Assembly: GCF_033097365.1 (NCBI RefSeq)
Contig: NZ_AP028461.1
Location: 6,758,001-6,822,000, forward strand
Direction of reading: 5' to 3'
Length of the DNA: 64,000 nucleotides
Source: Actinoplanes sichuanensis
Lineage (GTDB): Bacteria > Actinomycetota > Actinomycetes > Mycobacteriales > Micromonosporaceae
Within the stretch, counting starts at the first letter, position 1; each line of letters opens with the position of its first letter. Under the pieces are notes generated by a model. That model worked only from the letters and a program-made list of their open reading frames with translations. It had not been told where the DNA came from and did not search any database. The translations under genes were made by a program, and so were the position numbers. Shown here piece by piece: positions 41,767 to 49,930 of this stretch.

Positions 41767-42951
41767 TCAGCGCGACCGAATTACCGCCAGCAGCCCGTCG
41801 GCGAAGGTGCGGCGCCAGTTCACATAGTCGTGCGAACCGGCGTACTCGGTGTAGTGCAGGTCGTATCCGCGGGCCAGCAGCGCGTCGCGCATCCGCCGGT
41901 TGACGTCGACCTGGGTCAGCCCGTTCGCGTCGGCTCTCGTCTCACCGGCGCCGACGTCCAGATAGAACCGGACATCGGCCCGCGGCCGGGCGGCCACCTG
42001 CGCGGTGAGCCATTCCGGCTCGCCGTCCGGCCCCCACCAGAAACTGCCGGACTGGCAGATCGCCGCACCGAACAGCTCCGGCAGTTCGAGCCCGAGATAG
42101 GCGGCGGCGAGGCCACCGCGGGAGGCACCGGCGACGACGTTGCGGCCGCCGGTCGCAGGCGTTCCCCATCTGGTACGCGCGAACGGCATCACCTCGGACG
42201 CGATGAAGTCACGCAGCGCCGGGACGGCGCCGAGCTCGTCGTCCCGGGTCGCGTCCGGCAGGTGCACGAAGATCGCGATGTGCGGCCGGATCCGCCCGGC
42301 GGCGACCAGGTTGTCGAGGGTCTCCGGGACCCGCAGCACCTCGCGTGAGTTGTAGCCGTCGAAGACGACGACGGCGGGCAGCCCGGTCTCCGGCACGCCG
42401 GCCGGTCGGTGCAGGACGATGTGCCGGTCGCCGCCGAACGCCGCGCTGCGGATGACGTGCGTCTCCCGGCTGCCGGGGACGACACCCGGGTGCCGACCGA
42501 TCCAGGGTTCGGGCGGGGCCGCCGGCAGCTCCAGCACGGACGCCCACACGTCGTGGTCGGTCGGGTCCAGCGGGTCGGCCGGGAAGTGCTGGTGCCGCGG
42601 GTTGCCCGGGTCGACGTGCGCGGCCCCGGTGCCGGACCGGTCCCGGGGCATCGCGTCGTCGTCGCCGTGGGCCAGGTAGTAGACCGTCCGGGTGGCGGCC
42701 GGCATCACCCGGGACAGGTGCCAGATGTCGGTGCCGGGCAGGCGGGCCAGATCGTCCCAGACCCCCCAGCAGATCCGGACCCGGCCGGCGTCGCCGCGCC
42801 ACAGGAAGGTGACCAGGACGTGGTCGTCGTCCCACGGCTCGACCACCGGCGTACCATCGGCGGTGATCTCTTTCCAGAGACTCGGGTCGGCCTCGAGCCG
42901 ATCGATGATGCCCACCTCGGCGAGCGTTTCAGCAGGCCTGGGACATGTCAA
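41767..42951 (-). CDS. Enterochelin-esterase-like (Fes) alpha/beta-hydrolase
   Basis: A 394-residue protein with the Fes two-domain layout. The N-terminal sandwich domain includes DHDHVLVTFLWRGDAG-like VTFLWRGDAGRVRICWGVW. The esterase domain has HRPAGVPETGLPAVVVFDGY, the nucleophile VVAGASRGGLAAAYLGLELP (Ser near residue 273) and the final His in EYAGSHDYVNWRRTF. Family members hydrolyse ferric siderophore esters; without siderophore genes here this stays a family guess. The TTG start lies inside the upstream stop (TTGA); a GTG twelve codons later is an alternative. The stop is 13 bp from the IS element, but the gene is complete. Confidence 0.83.
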   Translation of the reverse strand: MTCPRPAETLAEVGIIDRLEADPSLWKEITADGTPVVEPWDDDHVLVTFLWRGDAGRVRICWGVWDDLARLPGTDIWHLSRVMPAATRTVYYLAHGDDDAMPRDRSGTGAAHVDPGNPRHQHFPADPLDPTDHDVWASVLELPAAPPEPWIGRHPGVVPGSRETHVIRSAAFGGDRHIVLHRPAGVPETGLPAVVVFDGYNSREVLRVPETLDNLVAAGRIRPHIAIFVHLPDATRDDELGAVPALRDFIASEVMPFARTRWGTPATGGRNVVAGASRGGLAAAYLGLELPELFGAAICQSGSFWWGPDGEPEWLTAQVAARPRADVRFYLDVGAGETRADANGLTQVDVNRRMRDALLARGYDLHYTEYAGSHDYVNWRRTFADGLLAVIRSR

Positions 42952-43535
42952 GGCATCGATGCGACCCTGAGCCCGCGAACCGCTTCGACGATCCGGCCGG
43001 CCGGCAGCGGATCGAGCCAGTTGGGCCGGATGTCGGCGAACCGGACCAGGCCGGTCCGGTCGGTGACGACGACCGACGAGAACGGCAGCACCGAGCGGCC
43101 GGTGCCGAGCGGCTTGTCCGCGCCGGGGCTGGAGAAGCCGATCCGCAGGGCGTCGATGAGCACGTGCCGAGGGTCGGAGGCGACGAGGAACGGCAGGTCG
43201 TCGCGGTGCTTGAGACCGGCGAGCCGGCCGGGCGCCTGCGGGCTGACCGCGACCAGATGGGCACCGAGGTCGGTGAGGGCGGGCTCAAGCTCGGCGGCGT
43301 AGGCCCGGAGCAGATCCTCGCACCAGGGCGAACCGGCGTAGCGGATGAAGACCAGCACGAGGGGGCCGGTGTCGAGGAGCCGGTCGAGGTGGATCGGGCC
43401 GAGGTCGACCTCGTAGAGCGGCTGGACCGGCAGCCGGTCGCCCACCGCCACCATCCGCTTCCAGATCGCGTTGCGGTCGAGCAGCCGCCGGAACGCCTCG
43501 TCGTCGACCCGTCGCAGGTCATGCACGGTCGTCAT
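42948..43535 (-). CDS. AhpC/TSA-like peroxiredoxin-fold protein
   Basis: A 195-residue thioredoxin-fold protein. The active-site region reads VLVFIRYAGSPWCEDLLRAY: a single cysteine sits in the PWC position, and the peroxidatic PxxxTxxC arrangement of typical 2-Cys peroxiredoxins is not seen. This resembles peroxiredoxin-like (PRXL2/AhpC-TSA_2) proteins. The C-terminal half contains LPFSSVVVTDRTGLVRFADI. A redox role is likely, peroxidase activity uncertain. It is probably co-transcribed with the Fes-like gene, which starts inside its stop codon. A CCTAT-N7-ATAGG inverted repeat lies 36 bp upstream. Confidence 0.78.
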   Translation of the reverse strand: MTTVHDLRRVDDEAFRRLLDRNAIWKRMVAVGDRLPVQPLYEVDLGPIHLDRLLDTGPLVLVFIRYAGSPWCEDLLRAYAAELEPALTDLGAHLVAVSPQAPGRLAGLKHRDDLPFLVASDPRHVLIDALRIGFSSPGADKPLGTGRSVLPFSSVVVTDRTGLVRFADIRPNWLDPLPAGRIVEAVRGLRVASMP

Positions 43536-43570
43536 GATGTCTCCAGTCGTCAAGGATGCGACCAGCATAA

Positions 43571-43587
43571 CCTATCAAACACATAGG
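43571..43587. promoter_or_regulatory. Inverted repeat upstream of the peroxiredoxin-like gene
   Basis: CCTATCAAACACATAGG has 5-bp arms and an AT-rich centre unlike the surrounding sequence. It could be a repressor site or overlap the promoter. Confidence 0.4.
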
Positions 43588-43625
43588 AGATATGGGTGGC
43601 GAGCCTCGGTTCGGCCCGCCACACC

Positions 43626-43973
43626 TCAGGCGACCGGCCGGCTCACGTCCCAGTGCTCGACGATCAGGGCGTCCTCGAACCGCCAGATGTCGACCACGTC
43701 CTCGTTCGGCCCTTCGGCCGGGATCAGGGTGTAGTGCGCCACCACGAACTCGGCGTCCGCGATGACGTGCTGGATCTCGATCTGCGCGGTCGCGATGGGC
43801 GAGTTGACGATGAACTCGATCCAGGCGTCCCGTCCGGGCGGGGCGCCGACGGTGTGCGAGACGAAATCCTCCCGGATGATCTCGCGGAGCACCTCGATCT
43901 CCCCGGCCGCGAACCGGCCGAACGCATCGAGGAACCGTCTCTTGTTCTCTTCAGCGGGGTCGATGTCAGTCAT
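43626..43973 (-). CDS. SnoaL-like / NTF2-fold protein
   Basis: A 115-residue alpha+beta-barrel protein of the SnoaL/ester cyclase kind. Marks are ENKRRFLDAFGRFAAGEIEV, IIREDFVSHTVGAPPGRDAW with the typical His, HVIADAEFVVAHYTL and VVDIWRFEDALIVEHWDV. Such proteins bind small hydrophobic molecules and some are cyclases or isomerases. The ATG given matches the family; 16 upstream codons were left out. It may form an operon with the two genes downstream, which share its direction, across a gap of about 90 bp. No particular substrate is indicated. Confidence 0.82.
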   Translation of the reverse strand: MTDIDPAEENKRRFLDAFGRFAAGEIEVLREIIREDFVSHTVGAPPGRDAWIEFIVNSPIATAQIEIQHVIADAEFVVAHYTLIPAEGPNEDVVDIWRFEDALIVEHWDVSRPVA

Positions 43974-44256
43974 GCCCTCACGGTGGCATCGGGCACGGTC
44001 CGCTGTCGAGGTTCCTAGCATTGATCCGATCGATTCGTGCCCGCTTTGCGAAAGTCTGCCCAGAAGGCCGGGCCGCGTGCGCCCGGATGGGCAATTTACC
44101 CGTTCCGCCCCCCACTGGCAGGCGTTTCCCTAGCGCTATCTCCTGCGCTGTCCAACCGGTGAATCGTACGTTTCTTCAAGCGCATGTCACGGACGGGAGT
44201 CTGCCCGCAGCGCGCATTTCCGTACCCATTTCCGCCCACCTTTCAGGAGGCACCCG

Positions 44257-44889
44257 ATGCTGAACACGATCGCCGCCGGAACCATGCTGCTGTCCACCCT
44301 CGGCGCGCCCGCCGCCGGAATGCATACCGTCGCACCGCCCGACGAGATGACCATCTCGATCGTGTCCGCGAACGGGTCCGGGTGTCCCAAGGGCAGCGCC
44401 GTCGTCGAGGTATCGCCGGACAACAAGGCGTTCACCATCTCGTACAGCAAGTTCGTCGCCCAGGTCGGGCCGGATTCCGGGCCGCTCGACTACCGCAAGC
44501 AGTGCCAGATCGCGCTGAACGTGAACATCCCGACCGGCTACACCTACGGGATCGCGCGTGCCGACTACCGCGGATACGCCCGTCTGGAGAAGGGCTCCTA
44601 CGGCTCCGAGACGGCGTACTACTACTTCCAGGGCATGTCGAAGACAGGCGTCAGCAAGTACCAGTTCAACGGATTCATGGACGACACGTGGCAGGTCACC
44701 GACGAGGTCGAGGTGGAGGCGATCACATGGCTGCCGTGCGGCTCCTCGCGGTATCTGAACATCAATACCGAACTCAAGGTCAATCGCGGTTCGTCCGACC
44801 CGACGACCACCAGTTTCATCACCATGGACTCGTCCGACCTCAACCTGGACACCATCTACCGGGTTGCCTGGATGGAATGCCCGCACTGA
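44257..44889 (+). CDS. Secreted DUF4360-family protein
   Basis: A 210-residue exported protein of the DUF4360 family. The N-terminal hydrophobic stretch TIAAGTMLLSTLGAPAAG is a signal peptide. The mature part has the recognisable pattern SIVSANGSGCPKGSAVVEVS, AFTISYSKFVAQVGP, DYRKQCQIALNVNIPTGYTY, TYYYFQG-like AYYYFQGMSKTG and LPCGSSRYLNINTELKVN, with four conserved Cys probably in two disulfides. The function is unknown; fungal and bacterial homologues are secreted. It stands alone, ending three bases before a convergent response regulator gene. Confidence 0.86.
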   Translation: MLNTIAAGTMLLSTLGAPAAGMHTVAPPDEMTISIVSANGSGCPKGSAVVEVSPDNKAFTISYSKFVAQVGPDSGPLDYRKQCQIALNVNIPTGYTYGIARADYRGYARLEKGSYGSETAYYYFQGMSKTGVSKYQFNGFMDDTWQVTDEVEVEAITWLPCGSSRYLNINTELKVNRGSSDPTTTSFITMDSSDLNLDTIYRVAWMECPH

Positions 44890-44892
44890 TCC

Positions 44893-45612
44893 TCAACGAG
44901 GACGGACCAGTCCGGCGTTGAAGGCGGCGATCACCAGCTGCGCACGATCGCGGGCGGACAGTTTCGCGAGCAGATGCGTGATGTGCGTCTTCACCGTCTT
45001 CACCGAGATGACCAGGGCGGCAGCGATCTCGTCATTGGCGAGACCGTTTCCGATCAGCGCGAGGACCTCTACCTCGCGCGGGGTGAGCCGTCGCAGCGCC
45101 CCGGCCGGACGTTCCGGCCGGGGCGCGGCCACGTAGTGGGCGACCAGCCGGGTCAGAATCGACGGCGCGAACAGCGACTCGCCACGGCACGTCCGCCGGA
45201 CCGCGTCGACCAGATCCTCCGGTTGCGCGTCCTTCAGCAGGAATCCGGACGCCCCGGCCTGTAGCGCTTCGTACACGTATTCGTCCAGTTCGAACATGCT
45301 CAGCACCAGCACCCGAGTCCCGGCCAGCGCCGGATCGGCACAGATCCGCCGAGTCGCCTCCAGCCCGTCCAGACCGGGCATCCGGACGTCCATCAGCACC
45401 ACATCCGGCCTGGTGGCCCGCGCCCGCGACACCGCCTCGGCACCGTCGCCGGCCTGACCGACAACTTCAAGATCAGGTTGATGTCCGATCACGACCGCGA
45501 GACTGCGCCGCAGCAGCGGCTGGTCGTCGACAAGCAGAACCCTCAGCGGTACGGCCACCCCGCCCGCACCCGCAACCACCCCGCCCCCGGCTGCGCCGCT
45601 ACCGCCCACCAT
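44893..45612 (-). CDS. NarL/FixJ-type response regulator
   Basis: A 239-residue regulator. The receiver has acidic pair Asp29-Asp30, phosphoacceptor Asp75 (VVLMDVRMPG) and the Lys in GFLLKDAQPED. The LuxR-type DNA-binding domain holds RRLTPREVEVLALIGNGLAN, DEIAAALVISVKTVKTHITH. An AGGAG ribosome-binding site seven bases upstream supports the ATG, which adds an unusual Gly/Ala/Val stretch of about 18 residues before the receiver; a GTG at codon 19 would remove it. The cognate kinase is just upstream on the same strand. Confidence 0.92.
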   Translation of the reverse strand: MVGGSGAAGGGVVAGAGGVAVPLRVLLVDDQPLLRRSLAVVIGHQPDLEVVGQAGDGAEAVSRARATRPDVVLMDVRMPGLDGLEATRRICADPALAGTRVLVLSMFELDEYVYEALQAGASGFLLKDAQPEDLVDAVRRTCRGESLFAPSILTRLVAHYVAAPRPERPAGALRRLTPREVEVLALIGNGLANDEIAAALVISVKTVKTHITHLLAKLSARDRAQLVIAAFNAGLVRPR

Positions 45613-45722
45613 CGCCCCGCCCCGCTCCTTCCCAAGCCCGCACCCAGCCGTCCCCCATCACCGTCACGCCCCGATCCCCACCACACCGCCGTCGCCCTGC
45701 GCGCATCGTGCGGCGCGCCGGC

Positions 45723-46568
45723 TCATCGGGGCTCGTCCGGAATGCGGGCCACCAGGTGGAAGCCGCCGTCGACCGGCTCGGCGGTCAGGGTTCCGCCCAG
45801 GCTGGTGACCCGCTCCCGTAGGCCGGCCAGGCCGTGACCCGCTCCCGGAGTGGCACGCCAACCGGCGGCGGGGCCGCTGTCGGACACACTGACGATCACG
45901 TGCGGCCCGTCCCGGCGTACCCGTACCACCACATCGACCGGCCCCGCGTGCCGGGCGCTGTTGGCCAGACCCTCCCGGACCGTGCGACAGACCGCCACCT
46001 GCACGCCGGGAGTGACCTCGCCCAGGTCACCGACGGTGAGTTCGGCTCGCAGCCCCGAGGTCCGGGCCGAACCGACGATCGCCGGTAACGCGTCGAGACC
46101 CTCCAGCGGAGCCCGCGGGCCGGGCGAGGCCGGATCACGCAGCACGGTCAGCATCCGGCGCAGTTCGGCGGTGGTCTCCCGGCTGACCGCCTCGATGTCG
46201 TCGAGCGCCGCCCGCATCTGGGCCGGCTCCGGTTCGTAGCGTGTCGCCGCGACCCGAACGGTGATCAACCCGAGCCCGTGCGAAACCAGGTCATGCAGGT
46301 CCCGGGCGATGTGCAGACGCTCGGCCAGAACCGCTTCGGTAGCCGCCCACGCGGTCAGGCGACGCTCGTATTCGGCCCGGTCGGCCCGCCACCGCCGAAC
46401 CGCCCACGCCGCCGCGGTCGCCGCCCCGCCACAGATCAGCACCGGGATCACCCGGGCCGCCGGGCCCTCGGCCCCGACCGTGCACATCGCCATGATCAGG
46501 ACAGCGACGACCACCAGGACGACCGGTACCGCCCGACTGCGCCACGCCGGCCGCTCGAACGCACTCAC
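45723..46568 (-). CDS. Two-component sensor histidine kinase (DesK/NarL-partner type)
   Basis: A 281-residue membrane kinase. Two hydrophobic helices (about residues 13-31 and 38-57) precede the HisKA_3 dimerisation domain with phospho-accepting His92 in IARDLHDLVSHGLGLI. The ATPase domain has VCRTVREGLANSARHAGPVD (N box) and GHGLAGLRERVTSLGGTL (G box). Such short kinases sense membrane or lipid-bound signals. The GTG start is ambiguous: two GTG codons are adjacent. A perfect 8-bp inverted repeat begins at the start codons. It pairs with the response regulator; the ABC exporter divergent from it is the likely target. Confidence 0.9.
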   Translation of the reverse strand: MSAFERPAWRSRAVPVVLVVVAVLIMAMCTVGAEGPAARVIPVLICGGAATAAAWAVRRWRADRAEYERRLTAWAATEAVLAERLHIARDLHDLVSHGLGLITVRVAATRYEPEPAQMRAALDDIEAVSRETTAELRRMLTVLRDPASPGPRAPLEGLDALPAIVGSARTSGLRAELTVGDLGEVTPGVQVAVCRTVREGLANSARHAGPVDVVVRVRRDGPHVIVSVSDSGPAAGWRATPGAGHGLAGLRERVTSLGGTLTAEPVDGGFHLVARIPDEPR

Positions 46569-46570
46569 CA

Positions 46571-46602
46571 CTACGACTGTAAGTCTCAGACCAGAGTCGT
46601 AG
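46571..46602. promoter_or_regulatory. Inverted repeat at the kinase/ABC divergent promoter
   Basis: CTACGACT and AGTCGTAG, perfect 8-bp arms with 16 bp between. A candidate for binding by the NarL-type regulator, controlling the two-component genes and perhaps the ABC genes on the other strand. Confidence 0.55.
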
Positions 46603-46766
46603 ACGTACCCCCGAAGATCGACTCCAGCCGGGCGTGAGGGCTGTCGGGACGGGCCCGCGACAGCACTCACGACCAGCCGGGTCGCTCGGACCTGGGTTGT
46701 AGGTGTGTGCGGGAAGACGGAGCACGGTCCGATGTGCTCGACGGCCGGGGCGGCTTGACTGGCGGC

Positions 46767-47477
46767 ATGATCGCTGTTGAGGGTGTCTGCCGGGTTCGGC
46801 GACGGGTCCGGGTTCTGCACGAGGTCGGTTTCCAGGCCCGGCCGGGGCGGGTCACCGGGTTTCTCGGGCCCAACGGGGCCGGGAAGACGTCCACCTTGCG
46901 GGTGTTGCTCGGGCTGGATCGGCCGCAGTCCGGCCGGGCCCTGATCGATGGCCGACGCTATGTGGATCTGGACCGGCCGCTCACCGTGGTCGGCGCTCTG
47001 CTGGACGGTAGCGGGGCACATCGGTCACGGACGGCGAGGGCTCATCTGCGCTGGATGGCGGCGAGTAACGGGCTGCCGGGAAGGCGGGCGGACGAGGTTC
47101 TGGAGATCGTCGGGCTGGCCGCGGAGGCCGGGAAGCGGGCCGGGCGGTATTCGCTGGGTATGAGCCGTCGGCTGGGGCTGGCCGCGGCGCTGCTCGGTGA
47201 TCCGCCGGTGCTGATCCTGGACGAGCCGATCAACGGGCTGGATCCGGCCGGGATCCGGTGGATGCGGACGTTCCTGCGGGACAGCGCCGCCGAGGGCCGA
47301 ACCGTGCTGCTCTCCAGTCATCTGATGGGTGAGCTGGCGGAGACGGCCGACGATGTGGTGATCATCGACCGCGGCGTGGTGGTCGCGGACGGGACGCTGG
47401 CCGAGGTGGTCGGCGAGCATCCGACCCTGGAGGACGCGTTCCTGGCCCGCACCGCGGGCGAGGGGGCGTCGTGGTGA
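46767..47477 (+). CDS. ABC transporter ATP-binding protein
   Basis: A 236-residue ATPase. Walker A is FLGPNGAGKTSTLRVLLGLD, signature YSLGMSRRLGLAAALLG (a LGMSR variant of LSGGQ), Walker B VLILDEPINGLDP and switch His in LLSSHLMGEL. The single-domain type with downstream membrane partners is typical of drug or lantibiotic-like export. The ATG matches the family start MIAVEGVCR. The gene's stop overlaps the next GTG (GTGA), and the three ABC genes form one operon controlled perhaps by the divergent two-component pair. Confidence 0.92.
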   Translation: MIAVEGVCRVRRRVRVLHEVGFQARPGRVTGFLGPNGAGKTSTLRVLLGLDRPQSGRALIDGRRYVDLDRPLTVVGALLDGSGAHRSRTARAHLRWMAASNGLPGRRADEVLEIVGLAAEAGKRAGRYSLGMSRRLGLAAALLGDPPVLILDEPINGLDPAGIRWMRTFLRDSAAEGRTVLLSSHLMGELAETADDVVIIDRGVVVADGTLAEVVGEHPTLEDAFLARTAGEGASW

Positions 47478-48220
47478 GCCTGGTCGGTGCCGAGGTGCGG
47501 AAGCTGTTCGGGCTGCCGACCGCGTGGGTGGGGATGGTGCTCGGACTGGTCGCGGCGCCGGGGCTGGTGTTCCTCAGCGCGGGCGGGACACGGCGGGCAG
47601 TCGAGGAGGGGTTGCTCACGGATGCGTCGGATGCGGCTTTTCAACCCCTCGGGATCGGTTTGTTGGGCGCTCTGATTCTCGGGGTGGTGGTGATCAGCAG
47701 CGAGTACACGTCGACCGGGGAGGATTCGCCGGGATCGCGGCAACTCCAGGCCACGCTGGCCGCGATGCCCCGCCGGGGGCGGCTGGTCGTCGCCAAGGCG
47801 GTGGCGCTCAGCCTGATCGTGGCGGTGCAGGGTGTGATCACCGCGACGGCGACCCTGGCGCTGACCGGGATGGTGCTCGGTGACCTGGTCCCGGCGCCCT
47901 CGCCCGGGCGGGCGGCCGCCGCGGTCCTCTACTGGGTGCTGATGGGGCTTCTGGCGTACGCCCTGACATTGATCTTCAAGAACGGGATCGTCACGCTGAC
48001 CGTGCTGATCGTGAACATCTCGGTGGTGTCGGTGTCCTACCTGTTGACGAAGGTGACGCCGTTGGCCGCCTACCTGCCGGACATCGTCGGGCCGCAGATG
48101 TTCCTGAACCGGGTGGGTGACGTGCGGATCGCCCCGGTGACCGCCGGTGTGGTGATGACCGCCTGGGTGCTGGCGCTGCTCGCCGTCGGCGCGTGGCTGT
48201 TCGACCGGCGCGACCCGTGA
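47474..48220 (+). CDS. ABC transporter permease (ABC-2 type)
   Basis: A 248-residue membrane protein with about six helices: AWVGMVLGLVAAPGLVFL, LGIGLLGALILGVVVISSEY, then LIVAVQGVITATATLAL and the C-terminal MTAWVLALLAVGAWLF. The cytoplasmic SSEYTSTGEDSPGSRQLQATL loop is typical of ABC-2 permeases resembling those beside lantibiotic or antibiotic resistance ATPases. Start and stop overlap the neighbouring genes. With the ATPase it should export or sense a lipophilic compound, which is not identified. Confidence 0.87.
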   Translation: MSLVGAEVRKLFGLPTAWVGMVLGLVAAPGLVFLSAGGTRRAVEEGLLTDASDAAFQPLGIGLLGALILGVVVISSEYTSTGEDSPGSRQLQATLAAMPRRGRLVVAKAVALSLIVAVQGVITATATLALTGMVLGDLVPAPSPGRAAAAVLYWVLMGLLAYALTLIFKNGIVTLTVLIVNISVVSVSYLLTKVTPLAAYLPDIVGPQMFLNRVGDVRIAPVTAGVVMTAWVLALLAVGAWLFDRRDP

Positions 48221-48756
48221 TCCCGGCGGTCACGGCCGAGGTGATCAAGTTGGTCACCCTGCCGTCGGTCCGGCTCACCGTGGCGCTGACCTGGGCGGTC
48301 ACCGTGCTGCTGCGGCTGGTCGACCCACCGGGCGGGGTGGTGCGGTACAGCCAGGTCGGTGTGCTCGTGCTGGGGGTGCTGGCGGCCGGCCACGAGTATC
48401 AGAGCGGCGGCCAGGTCCGGTCGACGCTGCTCGCGGTGCCGCGCCGGCCGCTGCTGATCGCGGCGAAGTGCTTCGCTCTGGTGGTGACGGCCGGCCCGCC
48501 GGTGTTCGTGGCGGCGCTGCTCGCCGGTGCACCGGGAGCGACCGGCGGTCTGCTGGTGGATCTGCTGCTGGCGGCGGGGGTGGCGACGATCGTGCGACAT
48601 CCGGTGGGAGCCACGGCCGCGCTGCTCACGGCGTACCAGATGGTGGTGCCCTTGATCCGCGCCAACCTGCCGGAGGTCGCGCTGCCGCCGGCACCGGTCT
48701 GGGCGGCCGCGGTCGTCGCGGCCGCCGCGGTGACCTTCCTCCTACGCGAAGCCTGA
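48217..48756 (+). CDS. Small ABC-associated membrane protein
   Basis: A 179-residue membrane protein with about five helices, for example LTWAVTVLLRLVD, VGVLVLGVLAAGHEYQSGGQ, ALVVTAGPPVFVAALLAG and VWAAAVVAAAAVTFLL. The AGHEYQSGGQVRSTLLAVPR loop has the same layout as the SSEYTST loop of the preceding permease, so it is probably a shortened second ABC-2 permease. The GTG start lies in the stop codon of the previous gene. It would complete a heteromeric export complex. Confidence 0.8.
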   Translation: MIPAVTAEVIKLVTLPSVRLTVALTWAVTVLLRLVDPPGGVVRYSQVGVLVLGVLAAGHEYQSGGQVRSTLLAVPRRPLLIAAKCFALVVTAGPPVFVAALLAGAPGATGGLLVDLLLAAGVATIVRHPVGATAALLTAYQMVVPLIRANLPEVALPPAPVWAAAVVAAAAVTFLLREA

Positions 48757-48859
48757 GAAAGTCGACGGGAATCCGGAGGGGCGGTCTACGAGCGGCGTGG
48801 GGGATGGCGGATGCTTGACGCTCCGTAGTTGAATGCCGGTCAGGGCGGGGACCCCTGAT

Positions 48860-48884
48860 ATGCACGTGTCATTCACCCGTGCAT
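48860..48884. promoter_or_regulatory. Inverted repeat before the CDP-alcohol phosphotransferase gene
   Basis: ATGCACG and CGTGCAT with 11 bases between, 28 bp upstream of the start codon. It may be an operator or a leader hairpin. Confidence 0.4.
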
Positions 48885-48912
48885 CCCCGCGCTGTACACC
48901 CCTCGAGGAGTC

Positions 48913-49767
48913 ATGACGATGGCGCAGCGCCCCTCGCTCGCGGAAGTCCGCGAGCGTACCTACAAACGCCGGGACGCCTGGTGGACGGTGTGGCTGGTCG
49001 ATCCACTGGCCGGCCCGCTGGTTCGCCTGGTGGCGCCCTGGAAGTGGGCGACCCCGAACTTCCTGTCACTGGCGGCATTCGTGGTGGGCCTGGGTGCGGC
49101 GGCGTGTTTCTGGCAGGGCGAATACACCTGGCTGCTGGCCGGGGCCCTGCTCTTTCACCTGGCTTTCGTGCTCGACTGCATGGACGGCAAGATCGCTCGG
49201 CTGAACGGGACCGGGTCGATCTTCGGCTCGTGGCTGGACTACGTCTTCGACCGGCTGCGGGTGGTGACGTGTTCGCTGGCGCTGTTCGGCGGGCAGTGGC
49301 ACCTGACCGGTGAAACGGTCTACCTGTGGCTGGCCACCCTGGTGATCTTCCTGGACATGTTCCGCTACCTGAACGCGCTGCAGATGCAGAAGGTCAAGCT
49401 GAGCATGAAGGAGAAGCTGCTGGAGTCGACCGGGATCGCCGCCACCGACTACGTGGAGGAGACCGACGACGAGGTGGTGGAGCAGGACGACCCGGAGAAG
49501 GCCATGGTCGACGTGCACGGTGACTTCCGCAAGCGGTTCGGCCTCTTTCTGCAAGTTCGCAACTTCTTGCTGCGGCAGCGCATCCGCGTGCACCTGTTCA
49601 GCGGCATCGAGTTCATGATGTTCGTCTTCATCGTCGGCCCGCTGATCAACCAGATCATCCCGGTGACGATCGTGTCCGGTGTGCTGCTGCTGGCCTTCGA
49701 GGCCCTGCTGATCTACAAGCTCTGGACCACTACCAGGACGTTCCACAGGAGACTGGCCGCACTCTGA
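48913..49767 (+). CDS. CDP-alcohol phosphatidyltransferase-family membrane protein
   Basis: A 284-residue membrane enzyme. The family motif D-x2-D-G-x2-A-R-x8-G-x3-D-x3-D is complete: DCMDGKIARLNGTGSIFG followed by SWLDYVFD. It transfers a phospho-alcohol from a CDP carrier to lipid or inositol phosphate. Hydrophobic segments surround the motif, and an acidic cytoplasmic stretch (VEETDDEVVEQDDPEKAM, about residues 179-196) is unusual. The ATG pair at the start includes MTMAQRPS; the first is annotated. No partner gene is adjacent and a strong terminator follows. Confidence 0.88.
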   Translation: MTMAQRPSLAEVRERTYKRRDAWWTVWLVDPLAGPLVRLVAPWKWATPNFLSLAAFVVGLGAAACFWQGEYTWLLAGALLFHLAFVLDCMDGKIARLNGTGSIFGSWLDYVFDRLRVVTCSLALFGGQWHLTGETVYLWLATLVIFLDMFRYLNALQMQKVKLSMKEKLLESTGIAATDYVEETDDEVVEQDDPEKAMVDVHGDFRKRFGLFLQVRNFLLRQRIRVHLFSGIEFMMFVFIVGPLINQIIPVTIVSGVLLLAFEALLIYKLWTTTRTFHRRLAAL

Positions 49768-49780
49768 CAGCCAGCACACA

Positions 49781-49814
49781 GAAGCCCCGGCGGGTCTCCG
49801 CCGGGGCTTCTTTT
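49781..49814 (+). terminator. Intrinsic terminator after the CDP-alcohol phosphotransferase gene
   Basis: GAAGCCCCGGCGG, loop GTCT, CCGCCGGGGCTTC, then TTTT. The perfect 13-bp stem with T-run is one of the clearest in the window. Confidence 0.95.
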
Positions 49815-49870
49815 CATAGGCAGGTACCTCTTTACCAACGCGACACAGCTTGGTAACTTCCTGAAATTGC

Positions 49871-49886
49871 TTGCAAGAACTTGCAA
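49871..49886. promoter_or_regulatory. MalR-like operator before the amylase gene
   Basis: TTGCAAGAACTTGCAA, two perfect 7-bp arms with AA between. CTTGCAA/TTGCAAG repeats are the known binding pattern of the LacI-family regulator MalR at actinomycete amylase promoters. It lies 45 bp upstream of the start codon. Confidence 0.8.
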
Positions 49887-49930
49887 ACAAAGTTCCCCTT
49901 CGCTCTCGCCCCCGCAGAAGAAGGCACCCC

